Source of the DNA: Bacillota bacterium
GTDB lineage: Bacteria > Bacillota > Clostridia > Peptostreptococcales > Anaerovoracaceae
DNA: 30,759 bases
NCBI GenBank assembly: GCA_017621195.1
Contig: JAGATO010000325.1
Location: 1 to 30,759 of the forward strand
Direction of reading: 5' to 3'
Under the pieces are notes generated by a model. That model was not told the DNA's origin. It did not search any database and saw nothing but the letters and a program-made list of their open reading frames with translations. The position numbers were made by a program, and so were the translations under genes. Of the stretch, positions 15,254 to 22,351 are shown in pieces (the first letter of the stretch is position 1; each line of letters starts with the position of its first letter).

Positions 15254-15327
15254 TATAGGACAGAGTCAGAGATTCGCAGCCCCAAAGGGCGCGGTAAGAT
15301 AAGTTAACAAGAAAAGAGGAACAACAA

Positions 15328-16155
15328 ATGAGTGAAACTTGTAATCACGATTGCGGAAGCTGCGGCGAAAGCTGTGCAGAACGCGATCCGAAGAGCTTTC
15401 AGGAAAAACCCCACGACATGAGCCGCATCGGTAAGGTGATCGCCGTGGTCAGCGGAAAGGGCGGCGTCGGAAAGTCCATGGTGACGGGCCTGATGTCTGT
15501 TCTGGCTTCCCGTGACGGAAAGAAAGTGGGAATTCTGGATGCGGATATCACCGGACCGTCCATTCCCCGGATGTTCGGTGTCACCGAAAAGCTGATGGCC
15601 GATCAGAACGGCGCCTATCCCAGCACCAGCAAGGGCGGAATCGACGTGGTCTCCATCAATCTTCTGCTGGATGACGACGATGCTCCTGTGGTATGGAGAG
15701 GGCCGGTCATCGCCGGAAGCGTCAAGCAGTTCTGGACCGATGTGATCTGGGATGTGGACTACATGTTCGTGGACATGCCTCCCGGAACCGGCGACGTGCC
15801 GCTGACCGTATTCCAGTCCCTGCCGGTGGACGGTATCATCGTGGTCACTTCTCCCCAGGAGCTGGTGGGCATGATCGTAGGGAAGGCCGTGAACATGGCC
15901 AAGATGATGAACGTTCCCATTCTGGGCGTGGTGGAAAACATGAGCTACGTAACCTGCCCCGATTGCGGAAAGAAGATCAACGTGTTCGGTGACAGCCACG
16001 TGGACGAGGTTGCGGCCAAGTACGGACTGAAGGTTCTGGCCAAGGTGCCCATGGATCCCAAGCTGGCAGCCGGCTGCGACGCCGGTGAAATCGAAGGCTT
16101 CGAGGGCGATTTCATGGACGGCGCCTACGCTGAAGTGGTGAAAACGCTGGAATAA
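15328..16155 (+). CDS. Mrp/NBP35-family Fe-S carrier ATPase
   Basis: This 275-aa P-loop ATPase belongs to the Mrp/ApbC group, which binds and transfers Fe-S clusters. It has the deviant Walker A GKGGVGKS (43-50), the DADITGPSIPRMFG segment, DVDYMFVDMPPGTGD and MSYVTCPDCGKK. The C-x2-C pair at C210/C213 is the cluster-binding motif shared by the dimer. In addition the N terminus has four closely spaced cysteines (C5, C9, C12, C16) which resemble the ferredoxin-like N-terminal cluster site of NBP35. AGAGGAAC precedes the start. It stands alone between its own promoter and terminator. The client proteins are unknown. Confidence 0.93.
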   Translation: MSETCNHDCGSCGESCAERDPKSFQEKPHDMSRIGKVIAVVSGKGGVGKSMVTGLMSVLASRDGKKVGILDADITGPSIPRMFGVTEKLMADQNGAYPSTSKGGIDVVSINLLLDDDDAPVVWRGPVIAGSVKQFWTDVIWDVDYMFVDMPPGTGDVPLTVFQSLPVDGIIVVTSPQELVGMIVGKAVNMAKMMNVPILGVVENMSYVTCPDCGKKINVFGDSHVDEVAAKYGLKVLAKVPMDPKLAAGCDAGEIEGFEGDFMDGAYAEVVKTLE

Positions 16156-16184
16156 AACGGCGCAGATAGAAAAATGACAGAAAG

Positions 16185-16237
16185 AGGAGACTGTGAGCGG
16201 TTCCTGAACGGGCCGCAAAGCGACAGTCTCCTTTTTT
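16185..16237 (+). terminator. Intrinsic terminator after the Mrp gene
   Basis: AGGAGACTGT (16185-16194) pairs with ACAGTCTCCT (16223-16232), with inner GCGG/CCGC pairing, followed by a run of T to 16237. Confidence 0.88.
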
Positions 16238-16265
16238 GTGTGGCATGGCGCCGCATATGATCGGG

Positions 16266-17240
16266 TTATTTGCGTTTGGCGTCTCTGCCGCGTTTAGCGT
16301 GCTTGCCGCGCTCGGTACTTTGGCTGCGCTTGGTGTGTTTGCCTGTGCGGGGCGGTTTGTCCAGCCCTTCATCCCCATCCAGTGGACGACCGATCAGAAT
16401 TTCGCCCTCCACCGTCAGCGTTTCCGTCTTGGCCAGGTCGATTTCGCTGCGGTCGATGTGAAACAGCAGCGGTGTCATGTCGGCAAAGATCTGCCGGTCG
16501 CTCAGGGGCATGGTGAAGGTCTGCGACACCAGGCGCCGGTCCGCCAGCTGAAAATGCTGAGCGAAATAATCGATGACCTGTTGGTTGGAATAGTCCTGAT
16601 GGAGCAGATGATTTTTGGCCAGCGCACGGAATTCCTTCAGATGACCGTTGCCGGGGATGACTTTGACGATCCAGCCGCTGCGCGTCATGGCCCGACGGAA
16701 TTCGCCGTAGTTGGCCGGAGCGAAGATATCCAGAATGCAGTTGATGCTGTGGCTGCGGATGGGGAGGTGGGCGGAGTCGCCCACGAACCACTGCACCAGG
16801 CCGTCGGGGTCGCACTTGGAGGCAAGCTGAATGGAGTCGCGGGAGATATCGAAGGCAATCAGCTGCTTGTCGCCGAGGCAACGGGCCAGCTCCCGGGCGT
16901 AAAATCCTTCGCCGCAGCCGGCATCCAGTACGGTGACCACATTCGGCAGTTCCGAGATGATGGAAGCTAGGGCTTCCAGTATGTGAGAATAATATCCGGC
17001 GTTGAGAATCTGCTGGCGCTTTTGGAAGGAAGCCTTGTCGTAATGCTCTGCGGAACCTTTGGTACCGGCAGCCAGATTGACGTAGCCGTGCTTTGCGATG
17101 TCGAAGCTGTGTCCGCCGGAGCAGATCAGCCGGTCGCCGTCACAGCGCAGCGATTCCTGGCATACGGGGCAGCGAAAGACGCTCCTTCCGCGGGAGAAGC
17201 GGACGGTGTTGTCAGTAGAATGTTTCATGGAATACCTCAT
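16266..17240 (-). CDS. rlmA: RlmA-type 23S rRNA (guanine-N1) methyltransferase
   Basis: This 324-aa SAM-dependent enzyme resembles RlmA/RrmA, which methylates a guanine in 23S rRNA. The N terminus has a zinc site C24-x2-C27-x12-C40-x3-H44 followed by the family phrase DIAKHGYVNLA. The Rossmann methyltransferase core shows VVTVLDAGCGEGFYAREL and NCILDIFAPANYGEFRR. E. coli RlmA is 269 aa; the extra length here includes a C-terminal, very basic tail with KHTKR/KHAKR/DAKRK repeats. ATG 17240 overlaps the birA stop by 4 nt (ATGA). A second ATG at 17228 has a better-spaced GAGG and could be the real start. Confidence 0.85.
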   Translation of the reverse strand: MRYSMKHSTDNTVRFSRGRSVFRCPVCQESLRCDGDRLICSGGHSFDIAKHGYVNLAAGTKGSAEHYDKASFQKRQQILNAGYYSHILEALASIISELPNVVTVLDAGCGEGFYARELARCLGDKQLIAFDISRDSIQLASKCDPDGLVQWFVGDSAHLPIRSHSINCILDIFAPANYGEFRRAMTRSGWIVKVIPGNGHLKEFRALAKNHLLHQDYSNQQVIDYFAQHFQLADRRLVSQTFTMPLSDRQIFADMTPLLFHIDRSEIDLAKTETLTVEGEILIGRPLDGDEGLDKPPRTGKHTKRSQSTERGKHAKRGRDAKRK

Positions 17241-18064
17241 GCAAATCGGTCTCCCGTCAGAGGACGGAGGGAAATTTCGCCGGTGGTCAGCGTTTCCTGC
17301 CGACCGTCGTCGTACTGCACCATCAGGCCACCGTTATCGGCGATTCCGAGAACGGTGACGACGGCATCTTTGGCCGACTCGCTGCTATCGGGTTGTGCGC
17401 AGTCGGGATGGGACCCGGGGGCGCCTTGGGGGAAGATGCGCACCTGGCGGCCCAGAAGCAGGGAGCGGCTGCGGTAGTCGTCCAGAAAGCGGCGATCCGG
17501 AATCTCGGCGAGAACATCAAACATCTGCGCAGCAATGGCTTCGGAAAGAGCCTCCCTTGTTCCTTCCGCCGTTTCGTGAGCGCCGACCAGCGCTCCGGCA
17601 ATTTCACGCAGTTCCTCCGGAAAGCTGCCGTCGGGTTCTCTGTAGTTGACGCCGATCCCTACGATGATGGCATCGATGGTTCCGCGTTTCGGATGAATGA
17701 CGCTTTCGGTCAGAATTCCGCAGACCTTTTTTCCGTTGTAATACAGGTCGTTGACCCATTTGATCTTCGCCTCTTTGTTCAGTACCTGAGAGATGGCTCT
17801 GGCCACGGCAACCGAAGCAGCGGTGGTCAGCAGGGTGATGTCGCCCATGGCAAGGCCGCATTCGTCGGGACGTATGATGGCGCTCAGGTAAATCCCGCAT
17901 CCGGCAGGGGAAAAGAAGCGGCGTCCCAGGCGGCCACGCCCGGCGCTCTGCTGATCGGCAATGACCACGGTTCCGTGGGAAGCTCCGTTGCTGACCAGCT
18001 CCTTCGCCTTCGTATTGGTGGAATCCAGCGTATCGTAACGATAAATGTGAATGAATGAATTCAT
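17237..18064 (-). CDS. birA: Biotin--[acetyl-CoA-carboxylase] ligase, monofunctional
   Basis: This 275-aa enzyme activates biotin with ATP and attaches it to carboxylase carrier proteins. The catalytic domain begins at once (YRYDTLDSTNTKAKEL), with the biotinyl-AMP loop GRGRLGR (42-48) and the IKWVNDLYYNGKKVCGILTE segment containing the catalytic lysine. A small SH3-like C-terminal domain is present. There is no N-terminal winged helix, so it should not act as a biotin-sensing repressor, unlike the bifunctional BirA of E. coli. It is the first gene of a two-gene unit with rlmA. An extended -10 promoter lies at 18136-18144. Confidence 0.93.
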   Translation of the reverse strand: MNSFIHIYRYDTLDSTNTKAKELVSNGASHGTVVIADQQSAGRGRLGRRFFSPAGCGIYLSAIIRPDECGLAMGDITLLTTAASVAVARAISQVLNKEAKIKWVNDLYYNGKKVCGILTESVIHPKRGTIDAIIVGIGVNYREPDGSFPEELREIAGALVGAHETAEGTREALSEAIAAQMFDVLAEIPDRRFLDDYRSRSLLLGRQVRIFPQGAPGSHPDCAQPDSSESAKDAVVTVLGIADNGGLMVQYDDGRQETLTTGEISLRPLTGDRFA

Positions 18065-18135
18065 CGTATGTCTCCTTTGTCAGTGCAAGATGGCTAAGGG
18101 ATTGCGCTCGTTGGTTCGTTCAGCATCAGGTTTTC

Positions 18136-18144
18136 ATTATATCA
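18136..18144 (-). promoter_or_regulatory. Extended -10 promoter of birA-rlmA
   Basis: On the minus strand TGATATAAT (perfect TATAAT with the TGn extension). No good -35 is seen, as is common for extended -10 promoters. It lies about 70 nt from the birA start. Confidence 0.5.
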
Positions 18145-18229
18145 TAAAAATAAGCCGGGTGCGATAGTATGATCGGAAGCGCGGCGTATGGCCGCGCCTC
18201 TATATCGCCGCCGCGCCTTCTGTCTGCCT

Positions 18230-18258
18230 TTGCCCGGATCCGTTTTATGTGATATACT
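18230..18258 (+). promoter_or_regulatory. Promoter of the corrinoid-activation pair
   Basis: TTGCCC (18230-18235), a 17-nt spacer and TATACT (18253-18258) with the TGn extension. It is 22 nt before ATG 18281. Confidence 0.6.
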
Positions 18259-18280
18259 GAGTCCGTATAAGGAGAAAGCG

Positions 18281-19111
18281 ATGAAGCGAGAAATTTGGAC
18301 ACCACTGGAAGAACAACTGCAGAGATTAGCGGAAGATTGGATGGATCGCCACATGGGCCGCGACTGGAAAAACCAATGGGAGAGCATTGCTGGCCAAGCG
18401 GTGGCTGACAAATTGTTGGAATATGCGGAAGAAGGATACGGCGTTACAGCGATTCTGCAATGGGACGACGATATCTGTCGGTTTCTCATGACGGCGGCTG
18501 TACCAGATCGACAACCAGATCGACAATGTGAAACGCTGACGGAGCAGCTGTATTGGGATAGTTGGGGAACGGCGCTGATGGACGGAGGAAGGCAATTGCT
18601 TCGCGACTATGTGACGGACGCGTATTCCAAATGGACTGAATGTGTAGAAGAATGGCCGAGCGGCGCAGAAAAAGAACGGATAAACAGCGCAGAAGAAGAG
18701 CGAATGAGCGGTGCAGAAGATGATATGGGGGACGACGCGGAAAAAAGCTTGAGAAATGGCGAAAATGCAGAAGAAACGCCAATCGCAAATAGACGATCAA
18801 AAATCATCCTCGGTGGCCCTGGCTTACACGGAGTACCGATGGAGGAGATGAAGCCATTGTACGAAGCGCTGGAAGGCTGGAGGATCGGCATATCCATCAA
18901 CTCCTTTGGAGTTCTTCTGCCGGAGAAATCCTGCGGCGGGTGGTTTCGACGGGAGAAAGAGCCGGCGGATCGAGGAGAAATCGAGTGCTGTCACCCGGGA
19001 TTAGGATGCGAATTCTGCGGTCGGTACGGGATCAGCTGCGGCGGCGCGGGTTTGAGCCGTGGATCGGATGAAGATAACGGCGGCGCGGGTTTGAGCCGTG
19101 GGGCGGAATGA
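18281..19111 (+). CDS. MetH-activation-domain-like protein with C-terminal Cys cluster
   Basis: This 276-aa protein has two segments resembling the B12-dependent methionine synthase activation domain: YWDSWGTALMDGGRQLLRDYV (about 88-107) and, from about 185, GPGLHGVPMEEMKPLY with RIGISINSFGVLLPEKS (201-217). Between them is an acidic, repetitive insert (GAEKER, SAEEER, GAEDD; about 127-170). After it lie five cysteines, C236, C237, C243, C246 and C253, which could hold an Fe-S cluster or zinc. Its partner downstream is a RACo-like activator, so a role in keeping a corrinoid protein in the Co(I) state is likely. I chose ATG 18281 because of AAGGAG six bases upstream and the promoter just before it. 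The last 23 residues are a 13-residue direct repeat. Family assignment is by resemblance only. Confidence 0.6.
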   Translation: MKREIWTPLEEQLQRLAEDWMDRHMGRDWKNQWESIAGQAVADKLLEYAEEGYGVTAILQWDDDICRFLMTAAVPDRQPDRQCETLTEQLYWDSWGTALMDGGRQLLRDYVTDAYSKWTECVEEWPSGAEKERINSAEEERMSGAEDDMGDDAEKSLRNGENAEETPIANRRSKIILGGPGLHGVPMEEMKPLYEALEGWRIGISINSFGVLLPEKSCGGWFRREKEPADRGEIECCHPGLGCEFCGRYGISCGGAGLSRGSDEDNGGAGLSRGAE

Positions 19112-19117
19112 AGATAA
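19039..19117 (+). repeat. Tandem 39/40-bp direct repeat at a gene junction
   Basis: Copy one (19039-19077) and copy two (19078-19117) both run CGGCGGCGCGGGTTTGAGCC, then GTGG and, after a few differing bases, TGAAGATAA. Copy one is read through in frame (GGAGLSRGSDEDN); the extra base in copy two brings TGA into frame. It looks like a recent tandem duplication. Confidence 0.85.
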
Positions 19118-19142
19118 CAGGAAAGTAAGTCGGGAGAAAAAA

Positions 19143-20732
19143 ATGAAACTGGAACTTCAGATCGGAGAAGAAAAACGGACGATTGAAATAGAAAACGATG
19201 AGACGCTGCTGCGGGCTATGCAGCGCAGCGGGGCGGTGGTGAACGCGCCTTGCGGGGGAAAAGGAACCTGTGGAAAATGCAGGATCAGACTGCTGCGCAA
19301 CGGAAAGATACCGGTGCGGGAGCTGTTGGCCTGCCAGACTACCGGGGCGCAGCTGGTGCAGATCTGGGTGAGAGAGCGCTTCGATACGGTGAGTGCTTCC
19401 GGAAGTGCGGAACTGCAGGACCAGCGGAAAAAAGCAATCAGCCTGCCGGAGGACACGCTTTGGGACAGCCCGGAGGGCGTGAAGTGCGTTGAACCGGCGA
19501 CGATCGACTCAGCCGAAGGACAGGAACAGCGGTACGGCGTGGCCTTTGACATCGGAACGACCACCGTTGCCGCTATGCTGTGGGAGTTGGGGTCCGACGG
19601 AGAAAGAGCAGCGCGCATGCCTCTGGCAACGGCGTCTGCGGCCAATCCCCAGTGCTCCTTCGGCGCGGACGTGATCTCCCGCATGGAGTACGTTGGCGGC
19701 GACGGGCATCGTCTGGCGCAGATGCAGGCGCTGACGGTGCAGTGCATGAACCGGCTGTTGGCGGAGCTGACGGAAGCGGTAAAACTGCGCCGTTCCAATA
19801 TCTATCGTATATCGGCAGTAGGCAATACGACGATGATGCACTTTCTCTTCGGAAAGGATGTCTCGGGTCTGATGAAAGCACCTTTCGCAGGAGAGGAACT
19901 GCCTCTGGAAGCGGAGGCAAAGTCCCTGGGGCTGCAGGTGGAGGACGGCGTCATGCTCCGCACCCTTCCCGTCATGGGCGGCCATCTGGGGGCCGATGCG
20001 GCAGCGGTCCTTCTGGCGTTGCGATTGCCACAGCGGAAGGAAGCGGCTTTGGCACTGGATATCGGAACCAACGGCGAACTGCTGATAACCGACGGAACGG
20101 GACGCGTCTGGGGATGTACCACGGCGGCGGGGCCAGCCTTTGAAGGGGGAAACATCGGCTGCGGCATGCGTGGGGAACCCGGCGCCATCGAAACGGTGCG
20201 ACCTGCGGAGGACGGGCGGAGCTTGAACATCGGCGTCATCGGCGACGGTGAAGCCAAAGGCCTGTGCGGCTCCGGTTTGATCGATGCAGCGGCTTCTCTG
20301 CTTGCTTTGGGATGGATGGACGAAGAAGGACGGCTGACTCAGGAGGAGATCCGACTGGCTCCCCAGATTGCCCTGACTCAGAGGGACATCCGCCAGCTGC
20401 AGATGGCCAAGGGAGCCATTGCGGCGGGGACGGCTATATTGCAGCAACAGACGAAGCGGGAGCCGAACACCGTCTTTCTGGCGGGAGCCTTCGGTAGCTA
20501 CATCCGGCCGGAGAGCGCGGTTGCCATCGGTTTACTTCCTGCGGGAATCCCGGTGGTAGCCTGCGGAAACGCGGCAGGTGTCGGCGCCTCGTTGATTCTC
20601 TGTTCCGACCGGGAATGGATGAGGGGATGTGACTGGGCCGGAGAACTGGTTCGCATCGAACTGGCGGAGCAGAAGGAGTTTACGGGTGCCTTTTTGTCGG
20701 CCATGTATTTTCCGACAGGGAAGCTCAACTGA
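19143..20732 (+). CDS. RACo-like reductive activator of corrinoid proteins
   Basis: This 529-aa protein has an N-terminal [2Fe-2S] ferredoxin domain with C37-x5-C43-x2-C46-x17-C64, then a linker and a large ASKHA-type ATPase region (DUF4445 type). The latter starts at about residue 130 with YGVAFDIGTTTVAAML and includes ALDIGTNGELLI and LCGSGLIDAAASLLALG. This is the architecture of RACo/RamA-type activators that use ATP to drive reduction of Co(II) corrinoid proteins to Co(I). ATG 19143 follows GGGAG; an in-frame GTG at 19098 overlaps the preceding gene and is less likely. The neighbour upstream is MetH-activation-like. No corrinoid protein or methyltransferase gene is in the window, so the client is encoded elsewhere. 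Confidence 0.87.
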   Translation: MKLELQIGEEKRTIEIENDETLLRAMQRSGAVVNAPCGGKGTCGKCRIRLLRNGKIPVRELLACQTTGAQLVQIWVRERFDTVSASGSAELQDQRKKAISLPEDTLWDSPEGVKCVEPATIDSAEGQEQRYGVAFDIGTTTVAAMLWELGSDGERAARMPLATASAANPQCSFGADVISRMEYVGGDGHRLAQMQALTVQCMNRLLAELTEAVKLRRSNIYRISAVGNTTMMHFLFGKDVSGLMKAPFAGEELPLEAEAKSLGLQVEDGVMLRTLPVMGGHLGADAAAVLLALRLPQRKEAALALDIGTNGELLITDGTGRVWGCTTAAGPAFEGGNIGCGMRGEPGAIETVRPAEDGRSLNIGVIGDGEAKGLCGSGLIDAAASLLALGWMDEEGRLTQEEIRLAPQIALTQRDIRQLQMAKGAIAAGTAILQQQTKREPNTVFLAGAFGSYIRPESAVAIGLLPAGIPVVACGNAAGVGASLILCSDREWMRGCDWAGELVRIELAEQKEFTGAFLSAMYFPTGKLN

Positions 20733-20759
20733 CCGCCTGACTTTTTCCGGCTGCGAAAT

Positions 20760-20820
20760 CCATTTGATCGCATGTTTTCCGCCGGTGAAACCATTTGATC
20801 GGTTGATTTTTCCGGTGAAA
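20760..20820 (+). repeat. Two imperfect 30-bp direct repeats overlapping a promoter
   Basis: Copy one (20760-20790) and copy two (20791-20820) both start CCATTTGATCG and end in CCGGTGAAA, with differences between. A partial third match (TTTTTCCGGCTGCGAAA, 20742-20758) precedes them. Copy two contains the -35 of the next gene, so the repeats could be operators. Confidence 0.7.
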
Positions 20821-20831
20821 GAGGGTATACT
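20803..20831 (+). promoter_or_regulatory. Promoter of the 40-aa membrane protein gene
   Basis: TTGATT (20803-20808), a 17-nt spacer and TATACT (20826-20831), about 38 nt before the small ORF. Confidence 0.6.
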
Positions 20832-20869
20832 GAACAGTAATAAAAAACACACATCACAGGAGGATCATT

Positions 20870-20992
20870 ATGTCTGTAGATAGAAATTCCAAGGAGTTCC
20901 AGGATCAGGTCAGAAAAGCGAAGAAGGTAAAGTACATCATCTTGGGGATTTGCGTCCTGGCCGTCGTCATCGCCGTTATCGTCCAGATGTAA
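20870..20992 (+). CDS. Small single-pass membrane protein, 40 aa
   Basis: The 40 codons encode a charged N-terminal half (MSVDRNSKEFQDQVRKAKKVK) and a hydrophobic C-terminal helix (about residues 22-38, ending VIAVIVQM). The predicted topology has the charged part in the cytoplasm and a tail anchor. Translation is well supported: CACAGGAGG lies 7 nt before ATG, a good promoter is upstream and an intrinsic terminator lies 20 nt downstream, so it is a complete one-gene unit. I do not recognise a family and cannot assign a function. It could be a small regulator of a membrane complex. Confidence 0.75.
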   Translation: MSVDRNSKEFQDQVRKAKKVKYIILGICVLAVVIAVIVQM

Positions 20993-21011
20993 CGAATAGA
21001 ATCTGAAATGA

Positions 21012-21052
21012 AAAATGCCCGCGCAGAATGCGTCGGGCATTTTGAATTTTTT
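21012..21052. terminator. Bidirectional intrinsic terminator
   Basis: AAAATGCCCG (21012-21021) pairs with CGGGCATTTT (21034-21043), 12-nt loop, followed by GAATTTTTT. It serves the 40-aa gene on the plus strand and the DMT transporter on the minus strand. Confidence 0.85.
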
Positions 21053-21062
21053 GAGTGATTTA

Positions 21063-21977
21063 CTATTTCTTCCTTTCCGGCAGAGGGATCTGGGCAACGA
21101 TGATGGCCGCAAACATGACTACGCAGCCGATCAGCTCTTTGGAGGACAGAACCTCGTGGAGGATGAAGTAACCGCCTACGGCGCCGAATACGGACTCCAG
21201 ACTCATCAGCAGGGAAGCGATGGTGGGGTCGGTATCCTTCTGAGCAACCATCTGCAGCGTGTAGCCCACGCCGGCGGAGAAGACACCGCAGTAGAAGATG
21301 GCGAAGCCGGCTGCCATGATGCCGGAGATGGTGGGCGTCTCCACGATAAAGGCGGCGATCCAGGATAAGATACAGGCCACGAAGAACTGGATAAAGGACA
21401 GCTTCAGCGGGTTGGCCTTGTCGGTGAAGTGATCGCACAGCAGGATATGTACGGCGAAGCAGATGGAGCACAGGAAGACGATGAAGTCACCCATTTCGAT
21501 GGTGAAATCCTCCTTGATGCACAGCAGGTACAGACCGACGGCGGACAGGGCCACGCCCAGCCACGTCAGCCAGGTGACCCGCTTCTTCAGGAACAGACCG
21601 AAGACCGGAACCAGAACGATGTACAGCGCCGTGATGAAGGCGGTCTTTCCGGCAGAGGTATACTGAATTCCGATCTGCTGGAAGGAGCTGGCCACGAACA
21701 GGGCTACGCCGCACATGATACCGCCCTTCAACGTCTGACGGTTTTCTTCCTTCAGGGCTTCCGGCGTAGGAGCCACGTACCCCGGTTCTTTCTTCTTCTT
21801 TCCGTCGAAGAACAGGATGATGGGGATCAGCACCAGCGTCGCCAGCACGTAGCGGGAAGCGCCGAAGGTAAAGGGTTCAATATGGTCCATACCGACGCGC
21901 TGGGCGGCAAAGGCAGTACCCCAGATAATCGCGGTGATCAGCAACAACACATTGCCGATGAGAGCTTTTTTGTTCAT
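21063..21977 (-). CDS. EamA/DMT-superfamily transporter
   Basis: This 304-aa protein has ten hydrophobic helices in the two-fold EamA repeat pattern. The first repeat starts LLLITAIIWGTAFAAQRVGM, the second near DFIVFLCSICFAVHILL, with the conserved LMSLESVFGAVGGYFILHE segment near the end. DMT proteins export or import amino acids, metabolites or drugs, and the substrate cannot be read from sequence. A hydrophilic loop with a run of lysines (about 59-63) separates the second and third helices. AGAGGTG precedes the start. The gene stands alone, with its own promoter at 22074-22103 and terminator. Confidence 0.9.
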   Translation of the reverse strand: MNKKALIGNVLLLITAIIWGTAFAAQRVGMDHIEPFTFGASRYVLATLVLIPIILFFDGKKKKEPGYVAPTPEALKEENRQTLKGGIMCGVALFVASSFQQIGIQYTSAGKTAFITALYIVLVPVFGLFLKKRVTWLTWLGVALSAVGLYLLCIKEDFTIEMGDFIVFLCSICFAVHILLCDHFTDKANPLKLSFIQFFVACILSWIAAFIVETPTISGIMAAGFAIFYCGVFSAGVGYTLQMVAQKDTDPTIASLLMSLESVFGAVGGYFILHEVLSSKELIGCVVMFAAIIVAQIPLPERKK

Positions 21978-22073
21978 AAAATAACACCTCTTCTACAAAA
22001 ATAGCACAACACATCCGTTTGAGTACATCGCAGTGAAGCTCAAAATCGTTCATCTATTTGTTTTCATGAAAAT

Positions 22074-22103
22074 ATTATACATGGGGTTCCGGGAGTTTTA
22101 CAA
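22074..22103 (-). promoter_or_regulatory. Promoter of the first DMT transporter
   Basis: On the minus strand TTGTAA (22098-22103), an 18-nt spacer and TATAAT (22074-22079). The leader to the start codon is about 90 nt, with no obvious structure. Confidence 0.6.
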
Positions 22104-22173
22104 CCCCCTTTCCGCAGGAAAAGGTTTGGCACTTTGACGGGAGGACAGCTGGACACCGAAGTCTTTTCGGTGG

Positions 22174-22351
22174 TATGATAACCACAGACGGAGACATCGC
22201 CAACGGCAGAAATGCCGACGGGGACGGCGACGAATGGAGCGCAGAGAAATGTCGAGGAATTGAAAGCAGCGACGAACGAAACGCAACATAACATGGCGTA
22301 ACAGAACATAACGCAACATAACACAACACACCGTTGGATAAAGGAGGACAT
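22174..22351 (+). promoter_or_regulatory. Leader region of the nucleoside phosphorylase gene
   Basis: TATGAT (22174-22179), embedded in the symmetric GTGGTATGATAACCAC, is a possible -10, without a good -35. Downstream, CGGCAGAAATGCCG (22204-22217) is a perfect hairpin with a GAAA tetraloop, enclosed by CGCC (22198-22201) and GGCG (22226-22229). The last 50 nt before the ribosome binding site are almost free of T and G and repeat AACATAAC three times (22285, 22305, 22315); the 13-mer ACGCAACATAACA occurs at 22281 and again at 22311. Confidence 0.4.
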
